Source: a virus
Length of the DNA: 34,279 nt
Virus record (IMG/VR): IMGVR_UViG_3300041407_000348
Span: 1 to 34,279 of that record
Direction: 5' to 3' (one strand)
This document shows positions 15,179 to 23,922 of the stretch, piece by piece. The notes below the pieces were generated by a model, which did no database searches, was not told the DNA's origin, and saw only the letters and a list, made by a program, of their open reading frames with translations. Both the position numbers and the translations under genes were made by a program. The first letter of the stretch is position 1. Every line of letters starts with the position of its first letter.

Positions 15179-15694
15179 TCAAATGCCGAGGGCGGCGCGC
15201 TGTTTTTCCAACATGTCGACGCCGTTGACCTTCTCGATGAAGTTGAGCAAGTCGATCTCGATGATTTCCTCGTTATCGACGATCAGCTTGTAGTAGGTGC
15301 AGGTGGTGGTGATCGAATGTTCGGTGTCTTCCCCTGGTGCCGCATCGCCCATCTCGATGGTTTCGTGACGGCCACGCAGGACGACTTCCACGGTGCTGAC
15401 TTCACCGGTGTCATCCTGCTGGAACGGACCGGAGAAACGCAGGCCGATGCCGGCCGCGTTGACGGCGCCGAACTGGCGCAGGGAAATCAGGTCCAGGCCG
15501 CCGGTCTTCCATTCGAACTGGATGCCGTCGTCGGAGAAGCCCAGGTCAACCTTGACCGGGCCGTTCATGCCACCGCCGCGATAGGCTTCCATCTTGCGAC
15601 CGAGCGGGGGCAGGGTGACTGACTTCACCACGCCGACGTAGCTGTGGGCGTCGTTGAACAGGTTGAGGTTTTTCAGTTTGCGAGGCAGGGCCAT
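15179..15694 (-). CDS. FII: Major tail tube protein (gpFII)
   Basis: A 171-residue tail tube protein. MALPRKLKNLNLFNDAHSYVGVVKSVTLP is the typical N-terminus, followed by PVKVDLGFSDDGIQFEWKTGGLD and VVLRGRHETIEMGD. The tube protein polymerises inside the sheath. The start has GGAG about 9 nt upstream. It follows the sheath gene FI with a 23-bp gap. Confidence 0.94.
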   Translation of the reverse strand: MALPRKLKNLNLFNDAHSYVGVVKSVTLPPLGRKMEAYRGGGMNGPVKVDLGFSDDGIQFEWKTGGLDLISLRQFGAVNAAGIGLRFSGPFQQDDTGEVSTVEVVLRGRHETIEMGDAAPGEDTEHSITTTCTYYKLIVDNEEIIEIDLLNFIEKVNGVDMLEKQRAALGI

Positions 15695-15717
15695 GGCGGT
15701 GTTCTCCGGTACACGGG

Positions 15718-16887
15718 TCAGCTATTGATCTTGTTGGCGAAGTTGATCAGGTAGCGGTCAGTGATGCGCTGCCGCAGGGTGAGGTCTTCGAGCGGTGGCA
15801 CGGGCGTGTAGTCGTAGTCGAGGAACAACTTGCCGGCCTTGAGGGTGTCCTTGTCGTTGATGTCTTCCGGGTACCAGCAGCTGCCGCCAATCAGGTAGCC
15901 AGCGGCAATCAGCTCGCGAAACTTGGCGTTGATGCTCTCGATCATGTCGCGCACCAGGGAAGGATTCATCGGCTTGTCGATGGCCCACATCTGCGCCTCG
16001 GCCATGGTGTCGGCGAGGATCTGCGCGGTGCGCGTGTAGTTCTCGAAGGCGAACAGCGGATCGTCGCTGCAAGTGCGGCTGCCCCAGAAGCGGAAGCCGC
16101 CCTCGTTGATCAGGGTGGTGACTTCGTTGCTGTTGAGGTAGTTGGCGTCGGTGACCGGGTTTTGCAGATCCCAGAACACGTCGGCACTGATGCCGGTGAC
16201 GCCGTTGACGGCGACGTTGGACAGGGTTTTGTGCCAGCCCACTTCCTGGTCAATTTTGGCGCGCAGGCCGAGGGCACGGGCAACGGCCGAGGCTTTCACT
16301 GTCGCACTGGTCACGGTGTCCCAGTTCTGGAAGTCCGGCCAGATCACCATCACTTCACGGGCGCCGAAGTTCTCGCGGTAGGCGACAGCTTCTTCTTTGG
16401 TTTTGCAGTCCCAGGCACTGACGTAGTTGAACGCGCGCAGCTGCTGGCCGATGCTGACCAGGGCGGCGGCCACCGGTTGGTTGTCGAGGCCCGGCACGCC
16501 GAGGATGCGCGGCACCATGCCGACTTTGGCCTTGGCGGCGAGCAGGGCTTTCATGCCAGTGTATTTGCCGTCGGCGGTGGTGGTGCCAATCAGGGCGCTG
16601 TTGGTTTCCGCCTCGGTAGCGCCTTCCTTGACGCGCACGACGATGGTGTAGGGTTTGGTCTGGTCGGCGATGGCTTGCAGGCTCACCGCCAGGGTGCCTT
16701 TCACGCCGGCCTTGCCGACGGCAGTCTGCACGTTAGTCAGCAGTACCGGAGTATCCAAGGGAAAGAGAGTGGCATCGGCGTCGTCGGCCGTGCAGACCAG
16801 GCCGATGACAGCGGTGGGGATGGTACGAATAGGGCGGGTGCCGTCGTTGAGTTCGAGCACCCGCACGCCGTGAAGATAATCGGCCAT
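15718..16887 (-). CDS. FI: Tail sheath protein (gpFI)
   Basis: About 389 residues from the ATG at 16887 (MADYLHGVRVLELNDG), close to the usual FI length; the 12-residue upstream extension is not typical of the family. It forms the contractile sheath. Family features include the IRTIPTAVIGLVCTADDAD segment and RFWGSRTCSDDPLFAFENYTRTAQI near the C-terminus. It is the first gene of the F operon. An Ogr-type dyad centred 86 bp upstream (16963-16982) probably controls it. Confidence 0.95.
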   Translation of the reverse strand: MADYLHGVRVLELNDGTRPIRTIPTAVIGLVCTADDADATLFPLDTPVLLTNVQTAVGKAGVKGTLAVSLQAIADQTKPYTIVVRVKEGATEAETNSALIGTTTADGKYTGMKALLAAKAKVGMVPRILGVPGLDNQPVAAALVSIGQQLRAFNYVSAWDCKTKEEAVAYRENFGAREVMVIWPDFQNWDTVTSATVKASAVARALGLRAKIDQEVGWHKTLSNVAVNGVTGISADVFWDLQNPVTDANYLNSNEVTTLINEGGFRFWGSRTCSDDPLFAFENYTRTAQILADTMAEAQMWAIDKPMNPSLVRDMIESINAKFRELIAAGYLIGGSCWYPEDINDKDTLKAGKLFLDYDYTPVPPLEDLTLRQRITDRYLINFANKINS

Positions 16888-16962
16888 GGTTTTGCCTGCG
16901 CAGTAAATGAGATGACAGTGCACAGGCTGCCGCGCGCGCGGCGGTTGGGCGAGCGCGTGGGC

Positions 16963-16982
16963 TTGTCTGAGGGGTGATTACA
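16963..16982. promoter_or_regulatory. Ogr-type activator site for the F operon
   Basis: TTGT-N13-ACA (next base G) has its centre at 16973, overlapping the stop of G and upstream of FI. If P2 geometry applies (centre about -55) the transcript starts near 16918, giving FI a roughly 30-nt leader. Confidence 0.7.
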
Positions 16983-17529
16983 GGGTGGACAAAAGGCGGC
17001 TGAATGACTGACGTTGCTCAGCCAACCATTGTGGTGCTGCCGGACGGCGATCAATTGACGGAAATTCGCCCGACTCTGGCCAGTTGCGCAAGGCACGGCG
17101 ATAGACCTGAAGGTCGGTGTATTGCAGGGCGGTCAAGGTTGTTGCGGTACCGTCCTCCAGCTCGTCACGGTGACGGGTGACCACTTCATCGGTCACTCGC
17201 AGTTCACTGTCGCGCCAGTACCGTTCTTGCTCCGCGAGCTGTTCGGGAGTCTGCGGCGGTGGATCCGCCAGCACCGGATGACCCTCGGCATCCTCGCAGA
17301 TGACCTTGCCTGCAGACTGACCGTCCAGAAGCGCTTGATGCCATTCGTGGGAAATCATACTGGCGTCCACCGGAATCATGCAGTCCGGATTGTCGATCAA
17401 CACCATTGGCGCCGGCGCGGTTGAGCCCTGCGGAGGATTCCAGTCCGGGTCCGGGATAATCATTTTGCGAGGGCCGTGATACTCCTCGTCGTAAAAGGCA
17501 CGAGGGCTGCTGTGATAGAAAATAGACAC
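16978..17529 (-). CDS. G: Tail fibre assembly protein (gpG-like)
   Basis: A 183-residue protein starting at a GTG with a strong GGAGG 7 nt upstream. N-terminal MSIFYHSSPRAFYDEEYHGP and the middle PPPQTPEQLAEQERYWRDSEL are typical of Pseudomonas phage tail-assembly chaperones that help fold the fibre encoded next door. It follows the fibre gene H. The stop overlaps the Ogr-type site of the next operon. Confidence 0.85.
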   Translation of the reverse strand: MSIFYHSSPRAFYDEEYHGPRKMIIPDPDWNPPQGSTAPAPMVLIDNPDCMIPVDASMISHEWHQALLDGQSAGKVICEDAEGHPVLADPPPQTPEQLAEQERYWRDSELRVTDEVVTRHRDELEDGTATTLTALQYTDLQVYRRALRNWPESGEFPSIDRRPAAPQWLAEQRQSFSRLLSTL

Positions 17530-17544
17530 GAAAACCTCCAGTGG

Positions 17545-19071
17545 TTAATAGCCCAGTGCGCGCCAGTAGATCGGTGTTGCTACGCCGTTCGACCGACCGA
17601 CAAACCCGGTTAGCGAGGCGTTGTTGTCCAGCCAGGCGACGACATCGCTAGTGCTGGGAGAAATGGCAGTGAATTGAAGCGAGAGCACCCCGCCCGTGAA
17701 CGCCAGGGGGAACGTCACAGCAGACGCCGCGCCGGATACGGCCTGGCTCGTCCAGATGCCCCACTGCTCAACGATGCCGCCGCTATGTTTCTTGTAGCCG
17801 TTGATGCCCCTTATCTGCCCATGGCTGCCGCTGCCGATGACAAGCCAGAGGCTAGCGTATCGGGTGATGGACACCTCATCTCCGACCTCCAGGCCAAACG
17901 TGGTGGCGGTGCCTGAGGTGTTGAAGGCACCAATGAAGCTGTCGCCTTCGTTGGCCGTTGAAAAGTTGACTCGACCTGCGCCCAGGTTAATCAGGCGTAC
18001 CGAAGCACCATCGGCGACGGATGCAAGGCTCGGCATCCTCAACAGAGTATTGGCTGAGGCCGAAACAACTATATCGGCCCCCATTTCCGTCGCCGCGATG
18101 GTGCCGGAGCCGATGATTGCCGTGGTTCGTCTCTTGTTGCCCACAGCGCGTTGCACAAACTCGGTTGTTGCCAGCGCCTTGCTGCTGTCAAATTGAGGGG
18201 GAGTATTGGCCCTGGGATCGCTCAGCACCGCCGCGTTGATCGGCGCAAAGCCGTGGGTCACGTTCTGGAACATCAGCGCCGTGGTGCCGACGACAATGGC
18301 CCCGTCCGTAATCAGTTGCCAGCGCGTGTCGGCCAACGTTGCGCCTTGCTCGACTGACACCAGCATTGCTGACGTGACCTTGGCATTGCTATCGGCATCG
18401 GGCGCCCGTGACCAGGCGGCAGCCGCGGCGATGTAGAGACCGTTGTCCTTGCCCGCGGTCTGGTTCTTCACCAGCACCCGGTCACCGGCCAACAATGTCA
18501 CACCGTCAACCGTTTGAAGGCCGACCAGTGCGATGCTGGTTGTGGTCGCCACGCGCACCGATTGTTTGCTGTCGAGCTTGTACAGCTCTTCCAGGATCCG
18601 CTGTTCGACAAACTCTCGGGTCGCCAGCACCACCGCAGGATCGATCTTGAGAGTGATGTTGCCGGCGCTGCTGACGATCAGGTTCATGCGCACAATCTGC
18701 GTGCGTCCGGAACCTTGCGACAGCACCGGTTTGAAGCTGGGGGCGCAGTTGGCCACGGCCACCAGGTCGCCATCGGCATCGTACAGGCCGATTTCCTTGA
18801 TCCACTTTCCACCTTCATCGGCCGGGATGATTTGTTCGGCAATGATCACCGCCGGGTTGACCGGGTCGACCTTGAGCTGGTTCAGCGGCCGGCGCCGCCA
18901 TTCATTGATCAGCCGGGTTTGCATGCGATCCGGAACGGGTTCGGTACCGTTGGCATCGCCCACACCCATGTCGGTGATCAGCCAGGGCCGGCCGAGTGCG
19001 TCGGCATTCGCCTGCTTGGCCTCGCCGACCTGGGTCAGGATGGCGAAAAACTGAGAGTTCGCGTCAATCAT
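17545..19071 (-). CDS. H: Tail fibre protein (gpH), receptor binding
   Basis: A 508-residue fibre. Residues 1-160 form the tail-collar/DUF3751 domain (MIDANSQFFAILTQVGEAKQ, WLITDMGVGDANG, NPAVIIAEQIIPADEGG). The shaft includes an AVVLATREFVEQRI linker and a repeat-like ALVGLQTVDGVTLLAGDRVLVKNQT region. The C-terminal 85 residues form a Gp53-like receptor tip ending in YWRALGY. The C-terminus is the variable region of Pseudomonas phage and R-pyocin fibres and probably sets host range. It overlaps gpI by 8 bp and is followed by its assembly protein G. Confidence 0.93.
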   Translation of the reverse strand: MIDANSQFFAILTQVGEAKQANADALGRPWLITDMGVGDANGTEPVPDRMQTRLINEWRRRPLNQLKVDPVNPAVIIAEQIIPADEGGKWIKEIGLYDADGDLVAVANCAPSFKPVLSQGSGRTQIVRMNLIVSSAGNITLKIDPAVVLATREFVEQRILEELYKLDSKQSVRVATTTSIALVGLQTVDGVTLLAGDRVLVKNQTAGKDNGLYIAAAAAWSRAPDADSNAKVTSAMLVSVEQGATLADTRWQLITDGAIVVGTTALMFQNVTHGFAPINAAVLSDPRANTPPQFDSSKALATTEFVQRAVGNKRRTTAIIGSGTIAATEMGADIVVSASANTLLRMPSLASVADGASVRLINLGAGRVNFSTANEGDSFIGAFNTSGTATTFGLEVGDEVSITRYASLWLVIGSGSHGQIRGINGYKKHSGGIVEQWGIWTSQAVSGAASAVTFPLAFTGGVLSLQFTAISPSTSDVVAWLDNNASLTGFVGRSNGVATPIYWRALGY

Positions 19072-19684
19072 GGTAAACGTCCAGGGTGTCTATGGAATGT
19101 TCGCGACCGACCACGTCAAAGCGGCCGGTGACCTCGATGTCACGCATCACTGGTGGGTAAACGTCGATGACGTCGCCTTCGTACAGGGCGACGCCGATGT
19201 TCAGGCGGCCCTGAGTTTCGAGGCTGATGGCGAGGCCGGTCAGGTGGCGCGTGAGGGGCTTGGCGTCGTCGATAAGCCAGGTCAGCTCCTGGTACATCTC
19301 TTCGGTGATACCGGTGTCCAGTACCCCTACCTTGAGTGTGAAAGTGGCGCGGGGACCGAGCGGAACGGTCTGCCACCACTCGATGATTTCAATCAGGTAA
19401 CCCAGTGGTTCGACCACCCTACGCAGGGAGCCGATGGTGCCCTTGCGCGAATGGATGTAGTACGCCGCGCGGATGGCCGAGCGCTTGGCGGACTCTGCCC
19501 ATTTGCTGTCCCATCGATCCACTGAAAACGCCCACGCGAGGTACGGCAGCAAGGGCAGGGGGCATTGATCCGGGTTGTATAGCATTCGCAGGGGAATGGG
19601 CACGCGCTGAATCTGGGCCAAGGCCTGGGCGGCCTGTCGTTCCAGCGGTGTCGAGTTACCGGGCAACAGCAACTGGTCGACCAT
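19064..19684 (-). CDS. I: Tail protein I (baseplate)
   Basis: A 206-residue gpI homologue of the baseplate, with MVDQLLLPGNSTPLERQAAQALAQIQRVPIP, then LPYLAWAFSVDRWD and AIRAAYYIHSRKGTIGSLRRVVEPLGY, all family signatures. The ATG at 19684 overlaps the stop of J; a GTG one codon earlier is also possible. It lies between J and H, in P2 order. Confidence 0.94.
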   Translation of the reverse strand: MVDQLLLPGNSTPLERQAAQALAQIQRVPIPLRMLYNPDQCPLPLLPYLAWAFSVDRWDSKWAESAKRSAIRAAYYIHSRKGTIGSLRRVVEPLGYLIEIIEWWQTVPLGPRATFTLKVGVLDTGITEEMYQELTWLIDDAKPLTRHLTGLAISLETQGRLNIGVALYEGDVIDVYPPVMRDIEVTGRFDVVGREHSIDTLDVYHD

Positions 19685-20595
19685 CACTCAACCCCCAGTA
19701 CTAATTCAATGTGGGTGCAGAACGGAGCCTGGTATCGGGTGGCGACGATGTCCACCCAATCCTCCAGCACGACCTTGCGCACGCCCTCGACGTGCAACGC
19801 GGCATGCACGATGGATTCGGAAACCTCCAGCGCCAGTCGCCGCCGTTGATGCACGAACTTGAGCAACCGAGCTTCAGCCGCGGCGAGGATCAGCTCGGTT
19901 TCAGGGCCGCTGGTCAACGGGTAGATCCTGGCCTTGATTTGGTAGTTGATGATTTGAGCGCCCTGAACGGACAGGCGATCCGCGACAGGACGGCGGTCTT
20001 CATCGCTAAGATAGGCGTTGACCTGGTTGAGTAGGGCCTGCGAGGCGGTGCCATCCCCCAAAACCGATTGCACCGTGACCACGGCTTCGGCTGGTGCCGG
20101 GCTTTCGGCGGTCGCGTCGGCGACCTGACCATCAGCGGATCGGGCGTGAAAGATGTAGCTGTTGCGCGGCCCGGCAGTGCTGAGCCCTTCCCACGCCATT
20201 TGTGCGCGTTCGCGCAGGCTGTCGTCGCTCTCCATTTGCTGCTGTATCGGCGGTATGGCCGTTGGATTGCCGGGCTGTATGATCAACCGTTTGACGTTGT
20301 AGTTGGCGGCGAGGTTTTCCAGGTCGGTGCCTTTGGCCAGGGCGAGCATGTTGGCGATGGACGCCTCGTTGACCCGCTGCCGCCACACGGTTTCGCGGTA
20401 GGCGTTTTCCTCGAGCAATTTGGTCAGAGGCTCGGATTCCATTTCCAGGCGCGCAGCGATTTCTTCCTGCTGCTCGGCCGGCCAGAGGCTGACGGCGTAG
20501 GCCTTGCGCTCGGCGAGGATCTGCTCGTAATCGAGCTGTTCGACGATTTGCGGTGCCGGCAGTTGGCTGAGGTCGATGGCGACGAAGCTGTTCAT
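19684..20595 (-). CDS. J: Baseplate assembly protein J
   Basis: A 303-residue baseplate J/gp47-family protein. MNSFVAIDLSQLPAPQIVEQLDYEQILAERKAY is the classic N-terminus. The middle shows the SLRERAQMAWEGLSTAGPRNSYIFHARSA motif, and the C-terminus contains RRLALEVSESIVHAALHVEGVRKV. It forms the baseplate wedge with W and I. The ATG overlaps the W stop as ATGA. Confidence 0.95.
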   Translation of the reverse strand: MNSFVAIDLSQLPAPQIVEQLDYEQILAERKAYAVSLWPAEQQEEIAARLEMESEPLTKLLEENAYRETVWRQRVNEASIANMLALAKGTDLENLAANYNVKRLIIQPGNPTAIPPIQQQMESDDSLRERAQMAWEGLSTAGPRNSYIFHARSADGQVADATAESPAPAEAVVTVQSVLGDGTASQALLNQVNAYLSDEDRRPVADRLSVQGAQIINYQIKARIYPLTSGPETELILAAAEARLLKFVHQRRRLALEVSESIVHAALHVEGVRKVVLEDWVDIVATRYQAPFCTHIELVLGVE

Positions 20596-20936
20596 GCGCT
20601 GCCCCCCAGTTGAAGCGGCACGCTCAGGCTCAGTGGCTGGTTGCTGTCGACCAGTGTGCCTTCAAGATCCAGCGATGCTTGGCCTTGCAGGTTCACCCCG
20701 ACGAACTGCACGCGACTCAAGCTGATGCGTGATTCCCAGCGCATTAAGGCCATGACGGTGGCGGCGTAGACCTGCAAGCGGGTGAAGTCGTTGAACGGTT
20801 GATCCACCAGTTCGGGCAGCAGGCTGCCGTACTCGCGGCGCATGACACGGGTGCCGAGGCGGGTGGTCAGGATGTCGGTGATGGACTGGGCGATGTGTTC
20901 GACCAGGTTGAGGGTCGCGCCGGTTTCTCGGTTCAT
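20592..20936 (-). CDS. W: Baseplate assembly protein W
   Basis: A 114-residue W/gp25-like protein of the baseplate wedge. HIAQSITDILTTRLGTRVMRREYGSLLPELVDQPFN is the diagnostic segment, which includes the conserved REYGS. The start overlaps the V stop as ATGA and its own stop overlaps the J start, so V-W-J are tightly coupled. Confidence 0.95.
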   Translation of the reverse strand: MNRETGATLNLVEHIAQSITDILTTRLGTRVMRREYGSLLPELVDQPFNDFTRLQVYAATVMALMRWESRISLSRVQFVGVNLQGQASLDLEGTLVDSNQPLSLSVPLQLGGSA

Positions 20937-21505
20937 TCCGGTTTCCCTGTTTTCCCAGGGCCGGGCATCACGGCGCCGTGCAGGTGGTTGACCAGGCTGA
21001 TGCCGGCTGCGACCACGTCTTCGGACGCTGTGACCTTGCCGGTGATGGTCTGGTTTCCGGTTTGTATGTAGTCGCCTTCGTGGGTGATCGGGCCGACGAT
21101 GTGGATGCCGCCGCGGCTGGTAAGGTTGGTAGTGCCGTCATCGGTCAGCGTGGCACTCAGGTGATGGGCGATGCTGTCGTACTCGATCACGGTGCCGTCG
21201 CGGTAGGTGCTGCGGTGTAGACCTTCGCGGTCGCCGTTGGCCAGGATGTGGTCGCTGAACAGGCCGGTCAGGACGAAGCCGTTACCGAGCTGGCCGGAGG
21301 GACTGAATAGGATGACTTGCTCGTCGACTGTCGGAGGATTCCACTCGCAGTCGGCGCCGGCCCGCGGGGCGATCCATGGTAGCCAACCGGTGGTTAGTGA
21401 TCCGGTTTTGACTTGTACGCGCGGGGGCTTCATCTGGACGGCGGTGATGGTGCCGAGGCGGATGAGGTTTTCGATGAGGCGGGCGAGGGTGCTTAGGTCG
21501 TTCAT
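20933..21505 (-). CDS. V: Baseplate spike protein V
   Basis: A 190-residue gpV homologue, the tail spike that pierces the outer membrane. It has an N-terminal OB-like part (GTITAVQMKPPRVQVKTG, WLPWIAPRAG, VDEQVILFSPSGQLGNGFVLTGLFSD), a beta-helix prism with ITHEGDYIQTGNQTITGKVT, and an apex containing HLHG, which in P2 V coordinates metal at the tip. The ATG at 21505 has no RBS and lies 57 bp from the centre of an Ogr-type dyad. Confidence 0.94.
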   Translation of the reverse strand: MNDLSTLARLIENLIRLGTITAVQMKPPRVQVKTGSLTTGWLPWIAPRAGADCEWNPPTVDEQVILFSPSGQLGNGFVLTGLFSDHILANGDREGLHRSTYRDGTVIEYDSIAHHLSATLTDDGTTNLTSRGGIHIVGPITHEGDYIQTGNQTITGKVTASEDVVAAGISLVNHLHGAVMPGPGKTGKPE

Positions 21506-21551
21506 GCTCAGAGGATGATTGGTTCACGCGTAGGAACGCATTCCGTACAGC

Positions 21552-21572
21552 TTGTATAGTCTTGCTGCACAA
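21552..21572. promoter_or_regulatory. Ogr-type activator site for the V operon
   Basis: TTGT-N13-ACAA has its centre at 21562, between V (start 21505) and the divergent accessory gene (21696). AATCAT on the - strand at 21520-21515 sits where a -10 would be expected for a centre-at-minus-55 site. The V start codon lies 57 bp from the centre. TATAGT on the + strand overlaps the site. Confidence 0.75.
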
Positions 21573-21695
21573 TCAGCATCAGACTCGGTTAACGCCCGGT
21601 CTGTGTGCGTAAAGGTTGAACTGCGGTTAATCAACGCAGAACGATGCTGCGTGACGAAATATCACTTAAATTCGCCGAACGGGATGGGGTGGGGA

Positions 21696-22679
21696 ATGAA
21701 TAAGCGTTATCAGGTATTCGTAAGTTCGACCTACATGGATCTTATGGATGAGAGGAAGGATGTAACCCAAACGCTGATGGAAATGGATTGTATTCCTGCA
21801 GGCATGGAGCTGTTTCCTGCTGCCGATGAGGAGCAGTGGGCGTTCATTAAAAAAATAATTGATGATTGCGATTACTATCTTTTGATTGTTGGCGGAAGGT
21901 ATGGGTCGGTTGGGGCAGAGGGAGTGAGTTATACTGAAATGGAGTTCGATTATGCGGTTGAAAAGGGTATAAAGGTCGTTGCCTTGCTGCATGGTAGCCC
22001 GGAAAAGCTGGCCCTGGAAAAGTCAGATATTTCCAGCGAGGCTAGAAAGAAATTACAGGCTTTTCGAGATAAAGTTTCCGAAGGTCGCTTGGTTAAGTAT
22101 TGGACAAGTTCAAGTGAACTGCCCGGTTTGGTTGCACTAAGTCTGGGTAAGACTATAAAGGTTTTTCCAGCTGTGGGTTGGATTCGAGCTAGTGAAGGTA
22201 CAAGCGAGGAGCTACTAAAAGAAATAAACGAGCTTCGCAAAGAAAATGACAGGCTGAATCAAGAGCTGACGCAAGTTAATTCCTCAAAGAAAACTGTTTT
22301 CGAAGTACCCGATCTAGCAGGTTTCGAGGATGTATTTGTACTGCATGGGACCTACTGGGACGGACATACGATTAATTGGGAGCATAGGATTACGTGGGGC
22401 GAAATTTTTTATTATGTTTCCCCCTATTTGGTAGGCTCTCGAAGCGAGTTCTTGGTTAAGAATATACTTCTGGAAGCGATTTGTTCTATTAAAGGGGTTG
22501 ATGTTTCGATGGCAGAACTTTTAGATCAGGATTTCCAAACTGTAGCAATTCAGTTTCAGGCTTTGGGAGTGATTTTGATTGAGTCTTCGAGTTCTGCCGT
22601 GAATAGTGGTGAGCCTATTTGGTCGTTAACAGGCGAGGGTGAGAAGCTTATGGTGCAGTTGAGAGCTATGAGGAAGTAA
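21696..22679 (+). CDS. DUF4062 protein with coiled coil (accessory, defence candidate)
   Basis: A 327-residue protein from the ATG at 21696; an in-frame ATG at 21684 and a TTG at 21552 are alternatives. Residues about 3-100 match DUF4062: [19 protein letters not shown], then [14 protein letters not shown] and [22 protein letters not shown]. This is a TIR/nucleotide-processing-like Rossmann fold usually fused to larger STAND-type NTPases. Here it is short, with a helix near 170-200 ([21 protein letters not shown]) and a 110-residue C-terminal region. No NTPase motif is visible. It reads + in the S|V gap among leftward genes and is AT-rich. A sensor-effector role in phage defence is plausible but unproven. 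Confidence 0.8.
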   Translation: MNKRYQVFVSSTYMDLMDERKDVTQTLMEMDCIPAGMELFPAADEEQWAFIKKIIDDCDYYLLIVGGRYGSVGAEGVSYTEMEFDYAVEKGIKVVALLHGSPEKLALEKSDISSEARKKLQAFRDKVSEGRLVKYWTSSSELPGLVALSLGKTIKVFPAVGWIRASEGTSEELLKEINELRKENDRLNQELTQVNSSKKTVFEVPDLAGFEDVFVLHGTYWDGHTINWEHRITWGEIFYYVSPYLVGSRSEFLVKNILLEAICSIKGVDVSMAELLDQDFQTVAIQFQALGVILIESSSSAVNSGEPIWSLTGEGEKLMVQLRAMRK

Positions 22680-22733
22680 AATTTAAGTCGGGTTTGTTCG
22701 CGGGGCTTCACTCTGAAATTGGTGTGATAATAA

Positions 22734-23195
22734 TTATTTTGCCGTTAAGTTAGTCAATAAGCCGTCGCGGATTAGATCAAGATCCGCTTCGGTGAAACCT
22801 AAAACTTCCCGTTGATGGTATTGAGCGTCTGAAGCATCACGCTCTGCACGATCACTCAATCCGTACTGGTGCACCCGTGCAATGCGGGCAGTGGAACCTG
22901 TGAAACCCACACTAATGGCGTTGTCATCACCTCGTAACTTCAAAAAGCTGGTTGTACGCAACTTTTGGAACATCTTTACCTTCCGCTTCACCCGCCCTTG
23001 CTTGCCGCGCAGGTTGCGCTGTTTGCGCGGTGCGTACTTGCTCCCGTCCGGATTTCGCTGGGCAATGATTCGTTGTTGCTGACTACGACGCAACGCCTGG
23101 CCGAGGCTGCGGGCCAGCTTGTTGCGCGATGCCGGTTCGAGCTGTCCGAGCAGGCCGGCTGCCCAGTCTTCCAGCACTTCCAGGCGGTTGGTCAT
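22734..23195 (-). CDS. S: Tail completion protein S
   Basis: About 153 residues from the ATG at 23195, which overlaps the R stop as ATGA. The P2 S family pattern is visible: LEDWAAGLLGQLEPASRNKLARSLGQALRRSQQQRI, the very basic KYAPRKQRNLRGKQGRVKRK stretch and ARIARVHQYGL. It completes the tail top together with R. An AT-rich gap follows before the accessory gene; no clear terminator was seen. Confidence 0.92.
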   Translation of the reverse strand: MTNRLEVLEDWAAGLLGQLEPASRNKLARSLGQALRRSQQQRIIAQRNPDGSKYAPRKQRNLRGKQGRVKRKVKMFQKLRTTSFLKLRGDDNAISVGFTGSTARIARVHQYGLSDRAERDASDAQYHQREVLGFTEADLDLIRDGLLTNLTAK

Positions 23196-23668
23196 TCTGG
23201 CAGTACCCATTCGCTACCCGTGCCCTGGGCGCCAGGTATCCAGTTCGGATCGAGGAAGTCAGCTGCACGCTGCGGTTCGCCGGGATGCCGGATTGTGGTG
23301 TTGCCTTGGTCATCCTTTCCTATCACCACCCGCTCGGTCAGTGGCAGGCTCAGGCTCAAATCGACTTTGCTGTTGTCCAGGATATCGGCCTCGAATTGGA
23401 TACCGTCAGCCGCCTTGCTCAGGTTCTCCAGCAGTTCGGATTGATGGACGCTCAACCAACCAAGCAGCGGCAGCATGACGCTGTCGGGGTGGCCGGCGAA
23501 GTCGGTGAGGATGACTTGCAGGTCGAAGCTGTATTCGAAGGAAAGCGTTGCGGCCGCGGTGCAGCGGATCTTGCCGTTGTTGATGAAGATCAGCAGCCGG
23601 TCGGGGTTGTGCTTGAGTTCGGCGACGGTGGCCAGCAGGTGAGCTTTCAGGCTATCGGGTTTGTTCAT
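23192..23668 (-). CDS. R: Tail completion protein R
   Basis: About 158 residues from the ATG at 23668, which overlaps the Rz1 stop as ATGA. The start MNKPDSLKAHLLATVAELKHNPDRLLIFINNGKI and the segment DLSLSLPLTERVVI match the P2 R family. It acts in tail completion and lies between the lysis genes and S, as in P2. Confidence 0.92.
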   Translation of the reverse strand: MNKPDSLKAHLLATVAELKHNPDRLLIFINNGKIRCTAAATLSFEYSFDLQVILTDFAGHPDSVMLPLLGWLSVHQSELLENLSKAADGIQFEADILDNSKVDLSLSLPLTERVVIGKDDQGNTTIRHPGEPQRAADFLDPNWIPGAQGTGSEWVLPE

Positions 23669-23922
23669 GGTTGTGCCTGCTGATGTTGGTAGACCATATC
23701 GATCTGACTGGCGCATTCAGCCCAGGCGGCCTCGACGCGATCCTGATCGGTGAGCTGGTCGCCGTTACTGCGTGGGTTGGTCGCCGGCAGGGTGCAGGGC
23801 AACACGGCCGGACAGCCACTGACGATAAGCGTCGGCGCCGGTGAGGGCGGGGCGTTCGCGCAGCCGGCGAGCAGCATCAGGCATAGGCTGGGCAGCCCAA
23901 TTGCGTAGTTCGGTGTTTTCAC
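23665..23922 (-). CDS. lysC: Rz1-like outer-membrane spanin lipoprotein
   Basis: An 85-residue lipoprotein. A short hydrophobic signal ends in the lipobox LLAGC (Cys21), and a proline-rich mature part (PPSPAPT) follows. The reading frame begins inside the Rz-like gene in another frame, the nested Rz/Rz1 arrangement. It joins with Rz to fuse inner and outer membranes at lysis. The stop is ATGA-coupled to R. Confidence 0.9.
   Translation of the reverse strand: MKTPNYAIGLPSLCLMLLAGCANAPPSPAPTLIVSGCPAVLPCTLPATNPRSNGDQLTDQDRVEAAWAECASQIDMVYQHQQAQP

Noticed and set aside
22680-22733. Terminator between S and the DUF4062 gene
   Set aside because: Only a short AT palindrome (AATAATTATT) is present; no GC-rich stem with a T-run.
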